Part shown: in pieces, positions 43,622 through 52,549 of the stretch
Layout: each line of letters starts with the position of its first letter
Numbering within the stretch: the first letter of the stretch is position 1
Source of the DNA: Acidobacteriota bacterium
GTDB taxonomy: Bacteria; Acidobacteriota; Blastocatellia; Pyrinomonadales; Pyrinomonadaceae
NCBI GenBank assembly: GCA_020200235.1
Contig: JAIVJC010000132.1
Span: forward strand, 1 to 52,549
Direction of reading: 5' to 3'
Length of the DNA: 52,549 nt
Program-made: the position numbers and the translations under genes
The notes under the pieces: generated by a model
Database searches by the model: none
What the model was told of the DNA's origin: nothing
The model's input: only the letters and a program-made list of their open reading frames with translations

Positions 43622-46492
43622 ATGACGCTGACCACCGGCACGCGACTCGGTCGCTACGAAGTCCGCTCCAAGATCGGGGAGGGCGGGATGGGCGAGGTGT
43701 ATCTCGCGCACGACACGCGGCTGGGGCGCGCGGTCGCGTTGAAAGTCCTGCCCGCGGACGTGGCGCGCGACGAGCGGCGGATGCAGCGCTTCGTACAGGA
43801 GGCGCGCGCAGCGTCCGCGCTCAACCACCCGAATATCATCACCATCCACGAGATCGAGGACGAAGGCGCGGTGAACTTCATCGCCACCGAGTTCATCGAC
43901 GGCGAGACCCTGCGCGCGCGGATGAACCGCGGCGGCTTGCGACTCGGCGAGTCTGTCGAGATCGCGGCGCAGATCGTCTCGGCGCTCTCAGCCGCGCACG
44001 CCGCCGGAATAGTCCACCGCGACGTCAAGCCGGAGAACGTGATGATCCGGCGCGACGGCTACGTGAAAGTTTTGGACTTCGGTCTCGCCAAGCTGACGGG
44101 TCTGCCTTCCGGCTCGATTGACACGGAGGCTGCGACCCGCGCTCTGGTTAACACCGATCCGGGCGCGGTGATGGGAACCGTGGCGTACATGAGTCCCGAA
44201 CAGGCGCGCGGGAAAGAAGTTGACGCGCGCACCGACCTCTTCTCCCTGGGCGTCGTGCTCTACGAGATGATCGCGGGGCGCGTGCCGTTCGCGGGCGAGA
44301 CGGTGAGCCACGTCATCGTCTCGATCCTGGAGCGCGAGCCGCCGCCGCCGTCGGCTCTCGCGCGGCACGTCCCCGAGGCGCTCGATCTTTTCGTCGCGCA
44401 GGCGCTGGCGAAAGACCCCGAAGAGCGCTGGCAGACGGCGAAGCAGATGCTCGCCGCGCTCAAGAAGATCAGGCAGCGCCTCGCCTCCGAGGCGGAGATC
44501 GAACGCTCGACCGCGCCGGAGTTGCTGAGTCGCACGATTGCATCGTCTTCGGGCGGCACGGCGTCTTCGGGCGTCGCCGGCGCGACGGCTTCGGCGGGCG
44601 AGGGCGGTTCAGGCGCGCAAGCCACGCTCGCCGCTGCGCCCGCGGACACGGCGCGCTCTGTTGCGGGAGCGACGAACGCCTCGGCCGCGCCCGCCCCGCG
44701 GCTCAAAGGCTGGCAGAAGGCGCTTGGCGCAGCCGGGGCTCTCATCATCTTCGCCGGGCCCTTCGTCTCCCTGCTCCGCTCTTACCTCGAACCCGACAAG
44801 CCCGCGCGCCGCGTCGTGCAGCCCGTCGGCGCGCGCGCTAACGAGGCGCAGACCGCGCAGTCGTCCGGCTCGGTGAAGCTCACTCGGCTGACGAGCACGG
44901 GCAAGGTCAAGCACGCCGCCATCTCGCCCGACGGGAAGTACGCCGTTCATGTCGTGGACGAAGCGGGGCGGCAGGGTTTGTGGATCAGGCAGATCGCCAC
45001 CGCCAGCAACGTCAACGTGCTCCCCCCCGTGGAAGCCGACTACCTGGGCTTAACCTTCTCGCAAGACGGCAACTACGTTTACTACGTCCGCCGCGAGAAG
45101 GCGGGCGATAAAGGCTTTGTCTATCAAATGCCCGCGCTCGGGGGCTCTTCGAGGAAGATCACCGAGGGCGCGGACGGCCCGATCACGCTTTCGCCGGACG
45201 GCAGGCGTCTCGCCTTCGTGCGCTACGATTACACTCGGGGCGAGAGTGCGTTGATCGTCGCCGACATGGACGGGGGCAGCGAGCGCAGTCTCGCCACGCG
45301 CAAAGAGCCCGCCGGGCTCAGCACTGAAGGCACCGCGTGGTCGCCCGACGGGAAAGTTATCGTGTGCGCCGCTTATAGCGCGAGCACCGACGACGCCGTA
45401 ACCCTGGTTGAAGTGGCAGTCGAGGACGGGAGGGAGAGACAGATTCTACCGATGCAGATGGGTGCGATTGATAATATCGCATGGCTGGCAGACGGGAGCG
45501 GTCTGTTGATGGCTGCGGCGGACAAGTCATCCGGCTACTTCTATCAGATTTGGCACGTCGCCTACCCGGACGGCGAAGCGCGCCGGATCACGAACGACTT
45601 GAACAACTACTCCGACGTGAGTGTGACGGCGGATTCGGACACGCTGCTCACCGTGCAAAGCGACGCGATTTCAAATCTCTGGGTCGCGCCGAGCGTGGAT
45701 TCGAGCCGCGCCCGGCGGATCACCTCCGGCAAGCATGACGGTAATATGGGGGTCGCGTGGACGCCCGACGGCAGGATAGTACACGCGAGCCGCGATTGGG
45801 ACATTTCCATCCTCGACGCCGACGGGAGCAACCAGAAGCTGCTCACCATCGACGAGCATAATAACCGCTGGGTGTCCGTCACGCCCGACGGGCGCTACAT
45901 CCTCTTCGAGTCGTGGCGCAAGGGCGCAAGCAGCGGCGTCTGGCGCATGGACATTGACGGCGGCGATCCTAAGCCAATAGCCGTGCGAGGGTGGGCTTCC
46001 GTCCCGAAAAGTTCACCCGACGCCAAGTGGGTCGTTTACGAATCGAACGTTTCGGGCAAGACAACGCTTTGGAAAACGTCGATTGACGGAGGCGAAGCGA
46101 CGCAACTCACGGACAGGATCACGGCAGACCCCGCCATTTCACCCGACGGGAAACTGATCGCCTGCTTCTACTACCCGGGGCGGAGCGTCAAGCTGGCCGT
46201 CATCCCGTTTGCGGGCGGAGAACCGCTGTTTGAATTCGACGTCGACGGCGGCATCAGAGATAAGACTCCCGGCTGGACGGCGGACGGGCGCGCGATAACT
46301 TACGTCCTCAATCGCGGAGGCGTTTCCAACATCTGGAGTCAGCCGCTCAACGGCGGCGCGCCGAAACAATTAACGGACTTCAAAACGGATCTCATCTTCG
46401 CTTACGACCTGTCGCGCGACGGCAAACAACTCGTGCTCGCGCGCGGCACCATCAGCAATGATGTCGTCCTGATCAGTGATTTCAGACGATGA
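43622..46492 (+). CDS. Pkn-type membrane Ser/Thr kinase with C-terminal PD40 propeller (kinase 1)
   Basis: The 956-residue protein has a kinase domain in residues 1-280. It holds a Gly-rich loop IGEGGMGEV, K41 in ALKVL, catalytic D134 in HRDVKPEN, D152 in DFG, and GTVAYMSPEQARG; everything needed for activity is intact. A low-complexity Ala/Ser/Gly linker leads to a single membrane span (GAAGALIIFAGPFVSLL, about 370-390). The outer part is a PD40/TolB beta-propeller (AISPDGKYAVHV, TLSPDGRRLAFV, AWTPDGRIVHAS). This layout is common in Acidobacteriota receptors: cytoplasmic kinase, extracytoplasmic sensor. Its stop codon overlaps the next kinase's ATG (atga), so the two are translationally coupled. 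The C-terminal half is less GC-rich than the kinase domain. Confidence 0.95.
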   Translation: MTLTTGTRLGRYEVRSKIGEGGMGEVYLAHDTRLGRAVALKVLPADVARDERRMQRFVQEARAASALNHPNIITIHEIEDEGAVNFIATEFIDGETLRARMNRGGLRLGESVEIAAQIVSALSAAHAAGIVHRDVKPENVMIRRDGYVKVLDFGLAKLTGLPSGSIDTEAATRALVNTDPGAVMGTVAYMSPEQARGKEVDARTDLFSLGVVLYEMIAGRVPFAGETVSHVIVSILEREPPPPSALARHVPEALDLFVAQALAKDPEERWQTAKQMLAALKKIRQRLASEAEIERSTAPELLSRTIASSSGGTASSGVAGATASAGEGGSGAQATLAAAPADTARSVAGATNASAAPAPRLKGWQKALGAAGALIIFAGPFVSLLRSYLEPDKPARRVVQPVGARANEAQTAQSSGSVKLTRLTSTGKVKHAAISPDGKYAVHVVDEAGRQGLWIRQIATASNVNVLPPVEADYLGLTFSQDGNYVYYVRREKAGDKGFVYQMPALGGSSRKITEGADGPITLSPDGRRLAFVRYDYTRGESALIVADMDGGSERSLATRKEPAGLSTEGTAWSPDGKVIVCAAYSASTDDAVTLVEVAVEDGRERQILPMQMGAIDNIAWLADGSGLLMAAADKSSGYFYQIWHVAYPDGEARRITNDLNNYSDVSVTADSDTLLTVQSDAISNLWVAPSVDSSRARRITSGKHDGNMGVAWTPDGRIVHASRDWDISILDADGSNQKLLTIDEHNNRWVSVTPDGRYILFESWRKGASSGVWRMDIDGGDPKPIAVRGWASVPKSSPDAKWVVYESNVSGKTTLWKTSIDGGEATQLTDRITADPAISPDGKLIACFYYPGRSVKLAVIPFAGGEPLFEFDVDGGIRDKTPGWTADGRAITYVLNRGGVSNIWSQPLNGGAPKQLTDFKTDLIFAYDLSRDGKQLVLARGTISNDVVLISDFRR

Positions 46493-49158
46493 CAATTGAG
46501 GCGGGCACGCGACTCGGTCGCTACCAGATCAAGTCGCTCGTCGGCGCGGGCGGGATGGGCGAAGTCTACCGCGCGCACGACCCGAACCTCGGTCGCGACG
46601 TGGCGCTCAAAGTCCTGCCGTCCGACTTCTCCGCCGACAGGGAGAGGCTCGCCCGCTTCGAGCAGGAGGCGCGAGCCGCGGGCGCCTTGAACCACCCGAA
46701 CGTCCTCTCCATCCACGACGTGGAGACGCACGACGGCAGCCTCTACGTCGTCTCGGAACTCCTGGAGGGCGAGACGCTGCGCGAGCTGCTGGGCGGCGCG
46801 GCGCTCCCCGTCCGCAAGGCGGTCGATTACGCGTTGCAGTCGGCGCGGGGCTTAGCCGCCGCGCACGAGCGCGGGATCATCCACCGCGACATCAAGCCGG
46901 AGAACCTGTTCGTCACCACCGACGGGCGGGTGAAGATACTCGACTTCGGCATCGCCAAGCTGATGGAGGCGGAGGCGGGCGGCGCGCGCACAGACCTGCC
47001 GACGCGCAAGGTCAACACGGACTCCGGCGCGGTGATGGGAACCGTCGGCTATATGTCGCCGGAGCAGCTGAGGGGGAAGCCGGTCGATCCGCGCACCGAC
47101 ATCTTCTCCTTCGGAGCCGTCCTCTACGAGATGCTCGCGGGGCGGCGCGCCTTCCACAAGGACTCCGCGGCTGACACCATCAGCGCCATCCTGAAGGAAG
47201 ACCCGCCGGAGCTTTCCGAGACGAACGGGAGCGTCAACCCCGCGCTCGACCGCGTGGTCAGGCGCTGCCTGGAGAAGAACCGCGAGGAGCGTTTCCACTC
47301 GGCGAGCGATCTCGCCTTCGCACTCGAAGCGCTCTCCGGCACGCAAGCGTCCGGCGCAACCACCGCCGTCGTCACCGCCGAAGCTTCAAAACCCGAACAC
47401 CGAAGTAAATTGATCGCGCGTCTGGGCTGGATCGCGGCGGCGCTCTTCTTAGTCTCGACGCTCGCGCTCGCCTTCCTCCACTTCCGACGCACGGAGCCGC
47501 GCGCCGAGACCATGCGCTTCACGATCCCTGCGCCGGAGAAGTCGGCTTACCGCGGCACGCTCGCGCTCTCGCCCGACGGTCGCCGCCTCGCCTTCATCGT
47601 CACGGGCCCCGGCGGCAATTCGCTCTGGGTGCGCGCGCTGGATTCGTTGGAGGCGCGACAACTGCCGGGCACGGAGGGGGCCGACTTCCCCTTCTGGTCG
47701 CCGGACGGCCGCTCCGTCGGATTCTTCGCGGGCAACAAACTGAAGAGGATCGACGTTGCGGGCGGCGCGCCGCAGGTCTTAGCCGACGCCACCACCGACC
47801 CGCGCGGCGCGGCGTGGGCGCCGGACGGCACGATCATCTTCACCCCGGATTTCACGTCGCCGCTCTTGAAAGTCTCGGCGGCGGGCGGGACGGTCGAGCC
47901 CGTGACCGCACTCGATCAGTCGCGGCAACAGACCTCCCACCGCTGGCCCTCTTTCCTGCCGGACGGTCGTCACTTCCTCTACTTCTCGCGGGGCACGAAG
48001 AAGGATGCGGAAGGAATTTACGCCGGGTCGCTCGACACGAAGGAGGTGAAGTTCCTCCTCAACACCAACCTGCGTGGGGTATACGCGCAGGCGGACGGCG
48101 CGACCGCCGGTTACCTGCTTTTCATGCGCGACAAGAGTTTGATGGCGCAGCCCTTCGACGCCGAACGCCTGCAACTGAGCGGCGAGCCTGCGGTCGTCGC
48201 GGAGGGCGTGCTGACCTTCCCCGAAGAGGGCGGCCCCACAGCCTACGCGGCTTTCTCCGCTTCGGCGAACGGGCGTCTGTCTTACCTGCCGGGCAACATA
48301 GCATTGGATCAGATGGGCTGGTTCGACCGGGCGGGTAAGTCGCTCGGCTCGGTCGGCCCTCAGGGACTGTTGGGAGAACTCTGGCTCTCGCCCGACGGGA
48401 AGCGAGTCGCGTTCGACCGCAGGGACTTACAGTCGCCGGACATCTGGCTGCTCGATCTGGCGCGCTCAACGACGACGAGATTCACGTTCGACGCGGCGGC
48501 GGACACATCCCCGGTCTGGTCTGCGGACGGGAGCCGCATCTTCTTCTCCTCGAACCGCGACGGCGGTAAATTCAGCCTCTATCAGAAGGTTTCGAGCGGC
48601 GCGGGCGGAGACGAGTTGTTGCTCAAGACTGAGACCAACGCTTTCGCCGACGACTGGTTTTCGGGGAAGGCCGGTGAGTTCATCATCTACGAGAGCGAGA
48701 GCGGTCTGAACAGATTCGATCTCATGGTGCTGCCGCTCGCGGGCGAGCGCAAGCCCTACCCGTTCCTCCAAACGGAGTTCAACGAAACCCACGCGCAGTT
48801 CTCGCCCGACGGTCGCTTCGTCGCCTACGTCTCGGACGAGTCGGGGCGCGCGGAGGTTTACGTGCAGAGCTTCCCGGCTGCGGGCGGCAAGTGGCAGATT
48901 TCGACGGGCGGCGGCGATCAGCCACAATGGCGGCGCGACGGCAGGGAGTTGTTCTACATGGCCCCCGACAAAACTCTGATGGCGGTGCCGATCGCGGCGG
49001 GCGGTTCTTTCGAGCCCGGTTCCCCCGCCGCGCTCTTCGCCACGCACATCCCGGCACGCGGCTCGGTCGCTACGAAGTCCGCTCGCTCCTCGGCGCGGGC
49101 GGGATGGGCGAGGTCTACCTCGCCGAGGACGCGGAGCTCCACAGAGCCGTGGCGCTGA
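46489..49158 (+). CDS. Pkn-type Ser/Thr kinase with PD40 propeller, C-terminus cut (kinase 2)
   Basis: The kinase domain (residues 1-285) is intact: VGAGGMGEV, ALKVL, HRDIKPEN, DFGIAK, GTVGYMSPEQLRG. One membrane span (WIAAALFLVSTLALAFLHF, about residue 310) leads to a PD40 propeller with blades such as ALSPDGRRLAFI, WSPDGRSVGFF and QFSPDGRFVAYVS. At about base 49050, after PAALFATHI, the reading frame passes into the start of the next kinase gene out of frame. It then yields a nonsense tail ending at 49158. The family normally has another 40-50 residues, so the 3' end has been deleted together with the start of kinase 3. It is translationally coupled to kinase 1 by the atga overlap. Kinase activity is plausible. 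Confidence 0.88.
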   Translation: MTIEAGTRLGRYQIKSLVGAGGMGEVYRAHDPNLGRDVALKVLPSDFSADRERLARFEQEARAAGALNHPNVLSIHDVETHDGSLYVVSELLEGETLRELLGGAALPVRKAVDYALQSARGLAAAHERGIIHRDIKPENLFVTTDGRVKILDFGIAKLMEAEAGGARTDLPTRKVNTDSGAVMGTVGYMSPEQLRGKPVDPRTDIFSFGAVLYEMLAGRRAFHKDSAADTISAILKEDPPELSETNGSVNPALDRVVRRCLEKNREERFHSASDLAFALEALSGTQASGATTAVVTAEASKPEHRSKLIARLGWIAAALFLVSTLALAFLHFRRTEPRAETMRFTIPAPEKSAYRGTLALSPDGRRLAFIVTGPGGNSLWVRALDSLEARQLPGTEGADFPFWSPDGRSVGFFAGNKLKRIDVAGGAPQVLADATTDPRGAAWAPDGTIIFTPDFTSPLLKVSAAGGTVEPVTALDQSRQQTSHRWPSFLPDGRHFLYFSRGTKKDAEGIYAGSLDTKEVKFLLNTNLRGVYAQADGATAGYLLFMRDKSLMAQPFDAERLQLSGEPAVVAEGVLTFPEEGGPTAYAAFSASANGRLSYLPGNIALDQMGWFDRAGKSLGSVGPQGLLGELWLSPDGKRVAFDRRDLQSPDIWLLDLARSTTTRFTFDAAADTSPVWSADGSRIFFSSNRDGGKFSLYQKVSSGAGGDELLLKTETNAFADDWFSGKAGEFIIYESESGLNRFDLMVLPLAGERKPYPFLQTEFNETHAQFSPDGRFVAYVSDESGRAEVYVQSFPAAGGKWQISTGGGDQPQWRRDGRELFYMAPDKTLMAVPIAAGGSFEPGSPAALFATHIPARGSVATKSARSSARAGWARSTSPRTRSSTEPWR

Positions 49159-51536
49159 AGGTTCTACCGACGGAGGTCGCGCTCGACGCCCGGCGCATGC
49201 ACCGGTTCAAGCAGGAGGCGAGAGCCGCCGCCGCGCTCAACCACCCGAACATCGCGCACGTCTACGAGGTGGGCGAGAGCCGCGGGGTGCACTTCATCGC
49301 GATGGAGTACATCGATGGCGAGACCCTGCGCGAGTTGATCCAACGCGAGCGCGCCGATCTGGCGAAGCTGCTGCGCTACCTGCAGCACGCGGCGGAGGGC
49401 TTAGCCAAGGCTCACGCCGCGGGCGTCGTGCACCGCGATCTCAAGCCCGACAACATCATGATCACCAGAGACGGCTTCGCCAAGGTGCTCGACTTCGGCG
49501 TGGCGAAGCTCGTCGAGCCGCAGGGGTCCGCGCGCTCGGCGGGCGACGCCGTGACCGTCGCGATGGAGCAGCACTCGAAGCCCGGCGTCGTCCTCGGCAC
49601 GGTCGGCTACATGTCGCCCGAACAGGCGCGCGGGGCGACCGACGAGATCGACGCGCGCTCCGACATCTTCTCCTTCGGCTGCATCCTGTACGAGGCGGCG
49701 ACGGGGCGGCGCGCCTTCGAGGGCGCGGACGCGATCGACTCGCTCAACAAGATCATCCGCGAGCCGGTCGCGCCCGTCCAGACGCTGCGCCCCGACGCCC
49801 CGGCGGAGCTTCAGAAGATCGTGCGCCGCTGCCTGGAGAAGGAGCCCGGCGAGCGTTACCAGTCGATCAAGGACGTGGCGATCGAGTTGAAAGACTTGCG
49901 GCGCGAGATGGCGGCGGCTACGGCGACGACCGCGGGCACAGCCGCCGCCGCCCCGGCGGGAGGCACGTTCAGCACCCAGCCGGACACGCTGCACGGGACT
50001 GATCAAACCACCCCCGCCGGCACGACCGGCGCGACCGTGACGCCGCACGCGACGCACCCGTCGGGCGCCGAACACCTGGTCGGCGAGATCAGACAGCATA
50101 AGACGGCGGTCGCGCTCGTCGCGTGCCTCGTCCTCGCCGCCTCCGTCGCGGGAGTCGTCGGCCTGCGCGCTTACCTGCGCGCGCGCGCGTCCGCCGCGTC
50201 AATCGACTCGATCGCCGTTCTGCCCTTCGTCAATCAGAACGACGTCATCAACAGCCTCGCGCAGCTCCCCAACATCAGGGTCATCGCGCGCAGCTCCGCC
50301 TTCCGCTACAAGGGCAAGGAAGTTGATCCGCTGGCTGCGGGCAAGGCGCTCGGCGTGCGCGCGGTGCTGACGGGCCGCATCATGCAGCGCGGCGACGAGC
50401 TGACCATCAGCACGGAGCTGCTGGACGTGAGGGAGAACAAGCAGCTCTGGGGCGAGCAGTACGACGAGAAAGTTTCGGGGCTGCTCACCATGCAGCGCGC
50501 CATCGCGAGCCAGATCACGAGCAACCTGCGGCTCAAGCTGTCGGGCGCGGACGAGAGCCGCGTCGCCAAGCGCTACACCGAGAGCCCCGAAGCGTACCGG
50601 CTCTACCTCCAGGGTCGCTTCCACTGGAACAAGCGGACGAACGAGTCGTTAGAGAAGGCGGTCGAGTATTTCAACCAGGCGGTCGAAGCCGATCCGAGCT
50701 ACGCCCTGGCTTACGCCGGGTTAGCCGACGCCTGGTTCTCCAGGGGCTGGTACCGCTACGTCGTGCCGAAGGAGGCTTACGAGAAGGCGAAGTCGGCGGC
50801 GGCGCGGGCGCTGGAAATAGACGACGGGCTCGCCGAGGGTCACGCCATACTGGCGGCGATCAAGGCGACCTACGAGTGGGACTGGCAGGGCGCGGAGCGC
50901 GAGTTCAAGCTCGCCATCCAGCTCAACCCGAACTACGCCACCGCGCACCAGCGCTACTCCCTCTACCTGCCGATCACGGGTCGCTTCGACGAGGCGATCT
51001 CGGAGGCGAAGAAGGCGCGCGATCTCGATCCGCTCTCGCTGCCCGCGAACGAGAACGTCGGCGACATCCTCTACCTCGCGCGCCGCTACGACGAGGCGAA
51101 AGAGCAGCTGCGCAAGACGCTCGAACTCGATCCGAACTACGGCGTGGCGCACGGCACGCTCGCGAAGGTGTACGACGCCGAGGGCAAACACGAAGAGGCT
51201 CTGGACGAACGTCTGAAAGGCGCGCCGCCCGAGACCGTCGCGCAGATGAAGAAGCTCTTCGCCGCGTCGGGGATCAGGGGGTACTGGCAGCACCGGCTCG
51301 ACCAGGTGCTCGAACGCGCGAAGCGCGAGTACGTCTCGCCCGCCGACATCGCGCTCTTCTACGCGCGCGTCGGCGACCGCGATCAGGCTTTCGCGTGGCT
51401 GGGGAAAGCCATGGACGAGCGCTCGATCCTCTTCAACTATCTGGTCGCGGACGCGCGGTTCGACAACCTCCGATCCGATCCGCGCTTCGCCGAGCTGCTG
51501 CGCCGCGTCGGGCTCCAACCCCTGGCGCCGGGCTGA
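49050..51536 (+). CDS. Ser/Thr kinase with FlgO-like and TPR domains, start codon lost (kinase 3)
   Basis: From GTRLGRYEVRSLLGAGGMG the product reads as a complete kinase (ALKVL, HRDLKPDN, DFGVAK, GTVGYMSPEQARG). Then come a TM (VALVACLVLAASVAGVVG), a FlgO-like domain and six or seven TPRs ending RSDPRFAELLRRVG. No start codon survives: homologues begin with a Met a few residues before GTRLGRYE, and here that position is joined to kinase 2 sequence. The only upstream ATG in frame (48891) runs through the end of kinase 2 in a nonsense frame. About 14 residues of the FlgO motif are also missing near 50238: the paralogue at 8962-10695 has NESGNADVEYLSDG before the LINNLSQ helix, while here QND runs directly into VINSLAQ. 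Probably non-functional unless the junction is an error. Confidence 0.75.
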   Translation, partial: PGTRLGRYEVRSLLGAGGMGEVYLAEDAELHRAVALKVLPTEVALDARRMHRFKQEARAAAALNHPNIAHVYEVGESRGVHFIAMEYIDGETLRELIQRERADLAKLLRYLQHAAEGLAKAHAAGVVHRDLKPDNIMITRDGFAKVLDFGVAKLVEPQGSARSAGDAVTVAMEQHSKPGVVLGTVGYMSPEQARGATDEIDARSDIFSFGCILYEAATGRRAFEGADAIDSLNKIIREPVAPVQTLRPDAPAELQKIVRRCLEKEPGERYQSIKDVAIELKDLRREMAAATATTAGTAAAAPAGGTFSTQPDTLHGTDQTTPAGTTGATVTPHATHPSGAEHLVGEIRQHKTAVALVACLVLAASVAGVVGLRAYLRARASAASIDSIAVLPFVNQNDVINSLAQLPNIRVIARSSAFRYKGKEVDPLAAGKALGVRAVLTGRIMQRGDELTISTELLDVRENKQLWGEQYDEKVSGLLTMQRAIASQITSNLRLKLSGADESRVAKRYTESPEAYRLYLQGRFHWNKRTNESLEKAVEYFNQAVEADPSYALAYAGLADAWFSRGWYRYVVPKEAYEKAKSAAARALEIDDGLAEGHAILAAIKATYEWDWQGAEREFKLAIQLNPNYATAHQRYSLYLPITGRFDEAISEAKKARDLDPLSLPANENVGDILYLARRYDEAKEQLRKTLELDPNYGVAHGTLAKVYDAEGKHEEALDERLKGAPPETVAQMKKLFAASGIRGYWQHRLDQVLERAKREYVSPADIALFYARVGDRDQAFAWLGKAMDERSILFNYLVADARFDNLRSDPRFAELLRRVGLQPLAPG

Positions 51537-51580
51537 GACTTACCATCGTCTCGCTGAGTCGTCGGCACAGATCATCAACC

Positions 51581-52549
51581 ATGAGCCTCGAAGCCGGAAC
51601 ACATTTAGGGCGCTACGAGATCCGCTCGCTCCTCGGCGCGGGCGGGATGGGCGAGGTCTACCTCGCCGAGGACACGAAGCTCGGGCGCGCGGCGGCGCTC
51701 AAGGTCTTGCCCTCGGAGGTGGCGTCCGATCAGGGGCGCATGCGGCGCTTCGTGCAGGAGGCGCGGCTCGCCTCCTCGCTCAACCACCCGCACATCGTCA
51801 CCATCTACGAGATCGAGGACGAGGCGCGCCCGCCCTTCATCGCCGCCGAGTTCATCGACGGCGAGACCCTGCGCGGGCGGATGAGGGCGGGGGGCATGAA
51901 CCTCGGCGAAGTGCTCCGGGTCTGCGAGCAGATCACGTCGGCTCTCGCGGCGGCACACGAGGCTGGAATAGTCCACCGCGACGTCAAGCCGGAGAACGTC
52001 ATGATCCGGCGCGACGGCTACGCGAAAGTCCTCGACTTCGGGCTCGCCAAGCTCACCGAGCGCGGCGCGCCGTCGGTCGACACGGAGGCGCAGACGCGCG
52101 CACTCGTCAAGACCGATCCCGGCGCCGTGATGGGGACGGTTAATTACATGTCGCCGGAGCAGGCGCGCGGCCAGGCAGTGGACGCGCGCACGGACATCTG
52201 GAGCCTGGGCGTCGTGCTCTTCGAGATGCTGACGGGCCAGACGCCCTTCCGCGGCAAGTCGGCGGGTCACACCATCGTCGCGATCCAGGACGAGGAGCCG
52301 CCGCCGCTCGCGCGCTTCGCCCCCGAAGCGCCCGAGGCTTTGCAGGAACTGATCAACGACGCGCTCGCCAAAGACCCGGACGCCCGCCCGAGCGCTAAGC
52401 AGTTGCTCGCACGGCTCAACCGGCTCCGGCGCCGGCTCGACGCGGGCGCGCACCTCGATCAGTCGGTCGCGCCGAACCTGACGGCGGGGGGAGCCGACTC
52501 GTCCGGCGCGGCGACGGGCACACAGGCGGGCGCGCCCTCGACCTACGGC
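51581..52549 (+). CDS. Pkn-type Ser/Thr kinase, incomplete at window end (kinase 4)
   Basis: The first 323 residues run off the window without a stop. A complete kinase domain is visible: LGAGGMGEVYLAED, AALKVL, HRDVKPENVMIRRDGYAK, DFGLAK, GTVNYMSPEQARG, then DIWSLGVVLFEMLTG. The region after residue 290 is an Ala/Gly/Thr-rich linker of the type that precedes the membrane span in the neighbouring kinases. Its kinase domain is closest to that of kinase 1 (same EIEDE and DPGAVMGTV segments). The start MSLEAGTHLGRYE shows what the lost start of kinase 3 should look like. The gene is 44 nt downstream of kinase 3. Confidence 0.93.
   Translation, partial: MSLEAGTHLGRYEIRSLLGAGGMGEVYLAEDTKLGRAAALKVLPSEVASDQGRMRRFVQEARLASSLNHPHIVTIYEIEDEARPPFIAAEFIDGETLRGRMRAGGMNLGEVLRVCEQITSALAAAHEAGIVHRDVKPENVMIRRDGYAKVLDFGLAKLTERGAPSVDTEAQTRALVKTDPGAVMGTVNYMSPEQARGQAVDARTDIWSLGVVLFEMLTGQTPFRGKSAGHTIVAIQDEEPPPLARFAPEAPEALQELINDALAKDPDARPSAKQLLARLNRLRRRLDAGAHLDQSVAPNLTAGGADSSGAATGTQAGAPSTYG

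Overview
The window is high-GC (roughly two thirds G+C by eye) bacterial chromosome, read from both strands. Gene content points to an Acidobacteriota member, most likely class Blastocatellia. The pointers are tandem Pkn-type Ser/Thr kinases with C-terminal PD40 or FlgO/TPR sensor halves, many secreted peptidases (two M16, S9, M61, a beta-lactamase fold protein), SIMPL and DinB proteins, and very Ala/Arg/Gly-rich exported proteins. This assignment is inference; no rRNA is present to confirm it.

Layout. 1-2.4 kb: a secreted tyrosine-phosphatase-like protein, a lipoprotein and a broken DsbA-like gene. 2.4-8.1 kb: an exported protease block (catalytic M16, its non-catalytic partner, a membrane protein, an S9 peptidase). 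8.1-10.9 kb: a lower-GC segment with tRNA-Glu, a truncated tyrosine recombinase and a kinase-less FlgO/TPR protein. 11-15.6 kb: a giant GltD/PyrK-type flavoprotein and a two-gene nucleotidyltransferase module. 15.7-19.3 kb: SIMPL protein, RsmI and two unknowns. 19.4-24.7 kb: a PafA-like phosphatase and a large TPR protein. 24.7-27.3 kb: thioredoxin, then a TPR-Fis regulator divergent from an 80-residue exported peptide. 27.5-35.2 kb: M61 peptidase, SDR, enoyl-CoA hydratase, several exported proteins and DinB. 35.3-35.7 kb: a tRNA-Ile(CAU) gene split by a 308-nt group I intron. 35.7-43.3 kb: a Gfo/Idh/MocA oxidoreductase, a beta-lactamase-fold protein, and hydantoinase A (broken) and B. 43.6 kb to the end: four tandem Ser/Thr kinases, the last running off the window.

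Three things stand out. (1) The intron-split tRNA-Ile(CAU) has a recognisable group IC3 core. (2) A superfamily of hairpins built from 7-nt repeats (at least five unrelated heptamers) sits almost exactly at gene 3' ends, several times supplying the stop codon, and once expanded in frame inside hydantoinase B. (3) The divergent TPR-Fis regulator and small exported peptide look like a Gram-negative analogue of peptide-sensing TPR regulators; this is a hypothesis only.

A second theme is damage. Four genes have lost internal segments at clean junctions: DsbA-like, hydantoinase A, the junction of kinases 2 and 3, and the FlgO region of kinase 3. Either the genome is decaying by small deletions or the assembly has collapsed; the sequence alone cannot decide.
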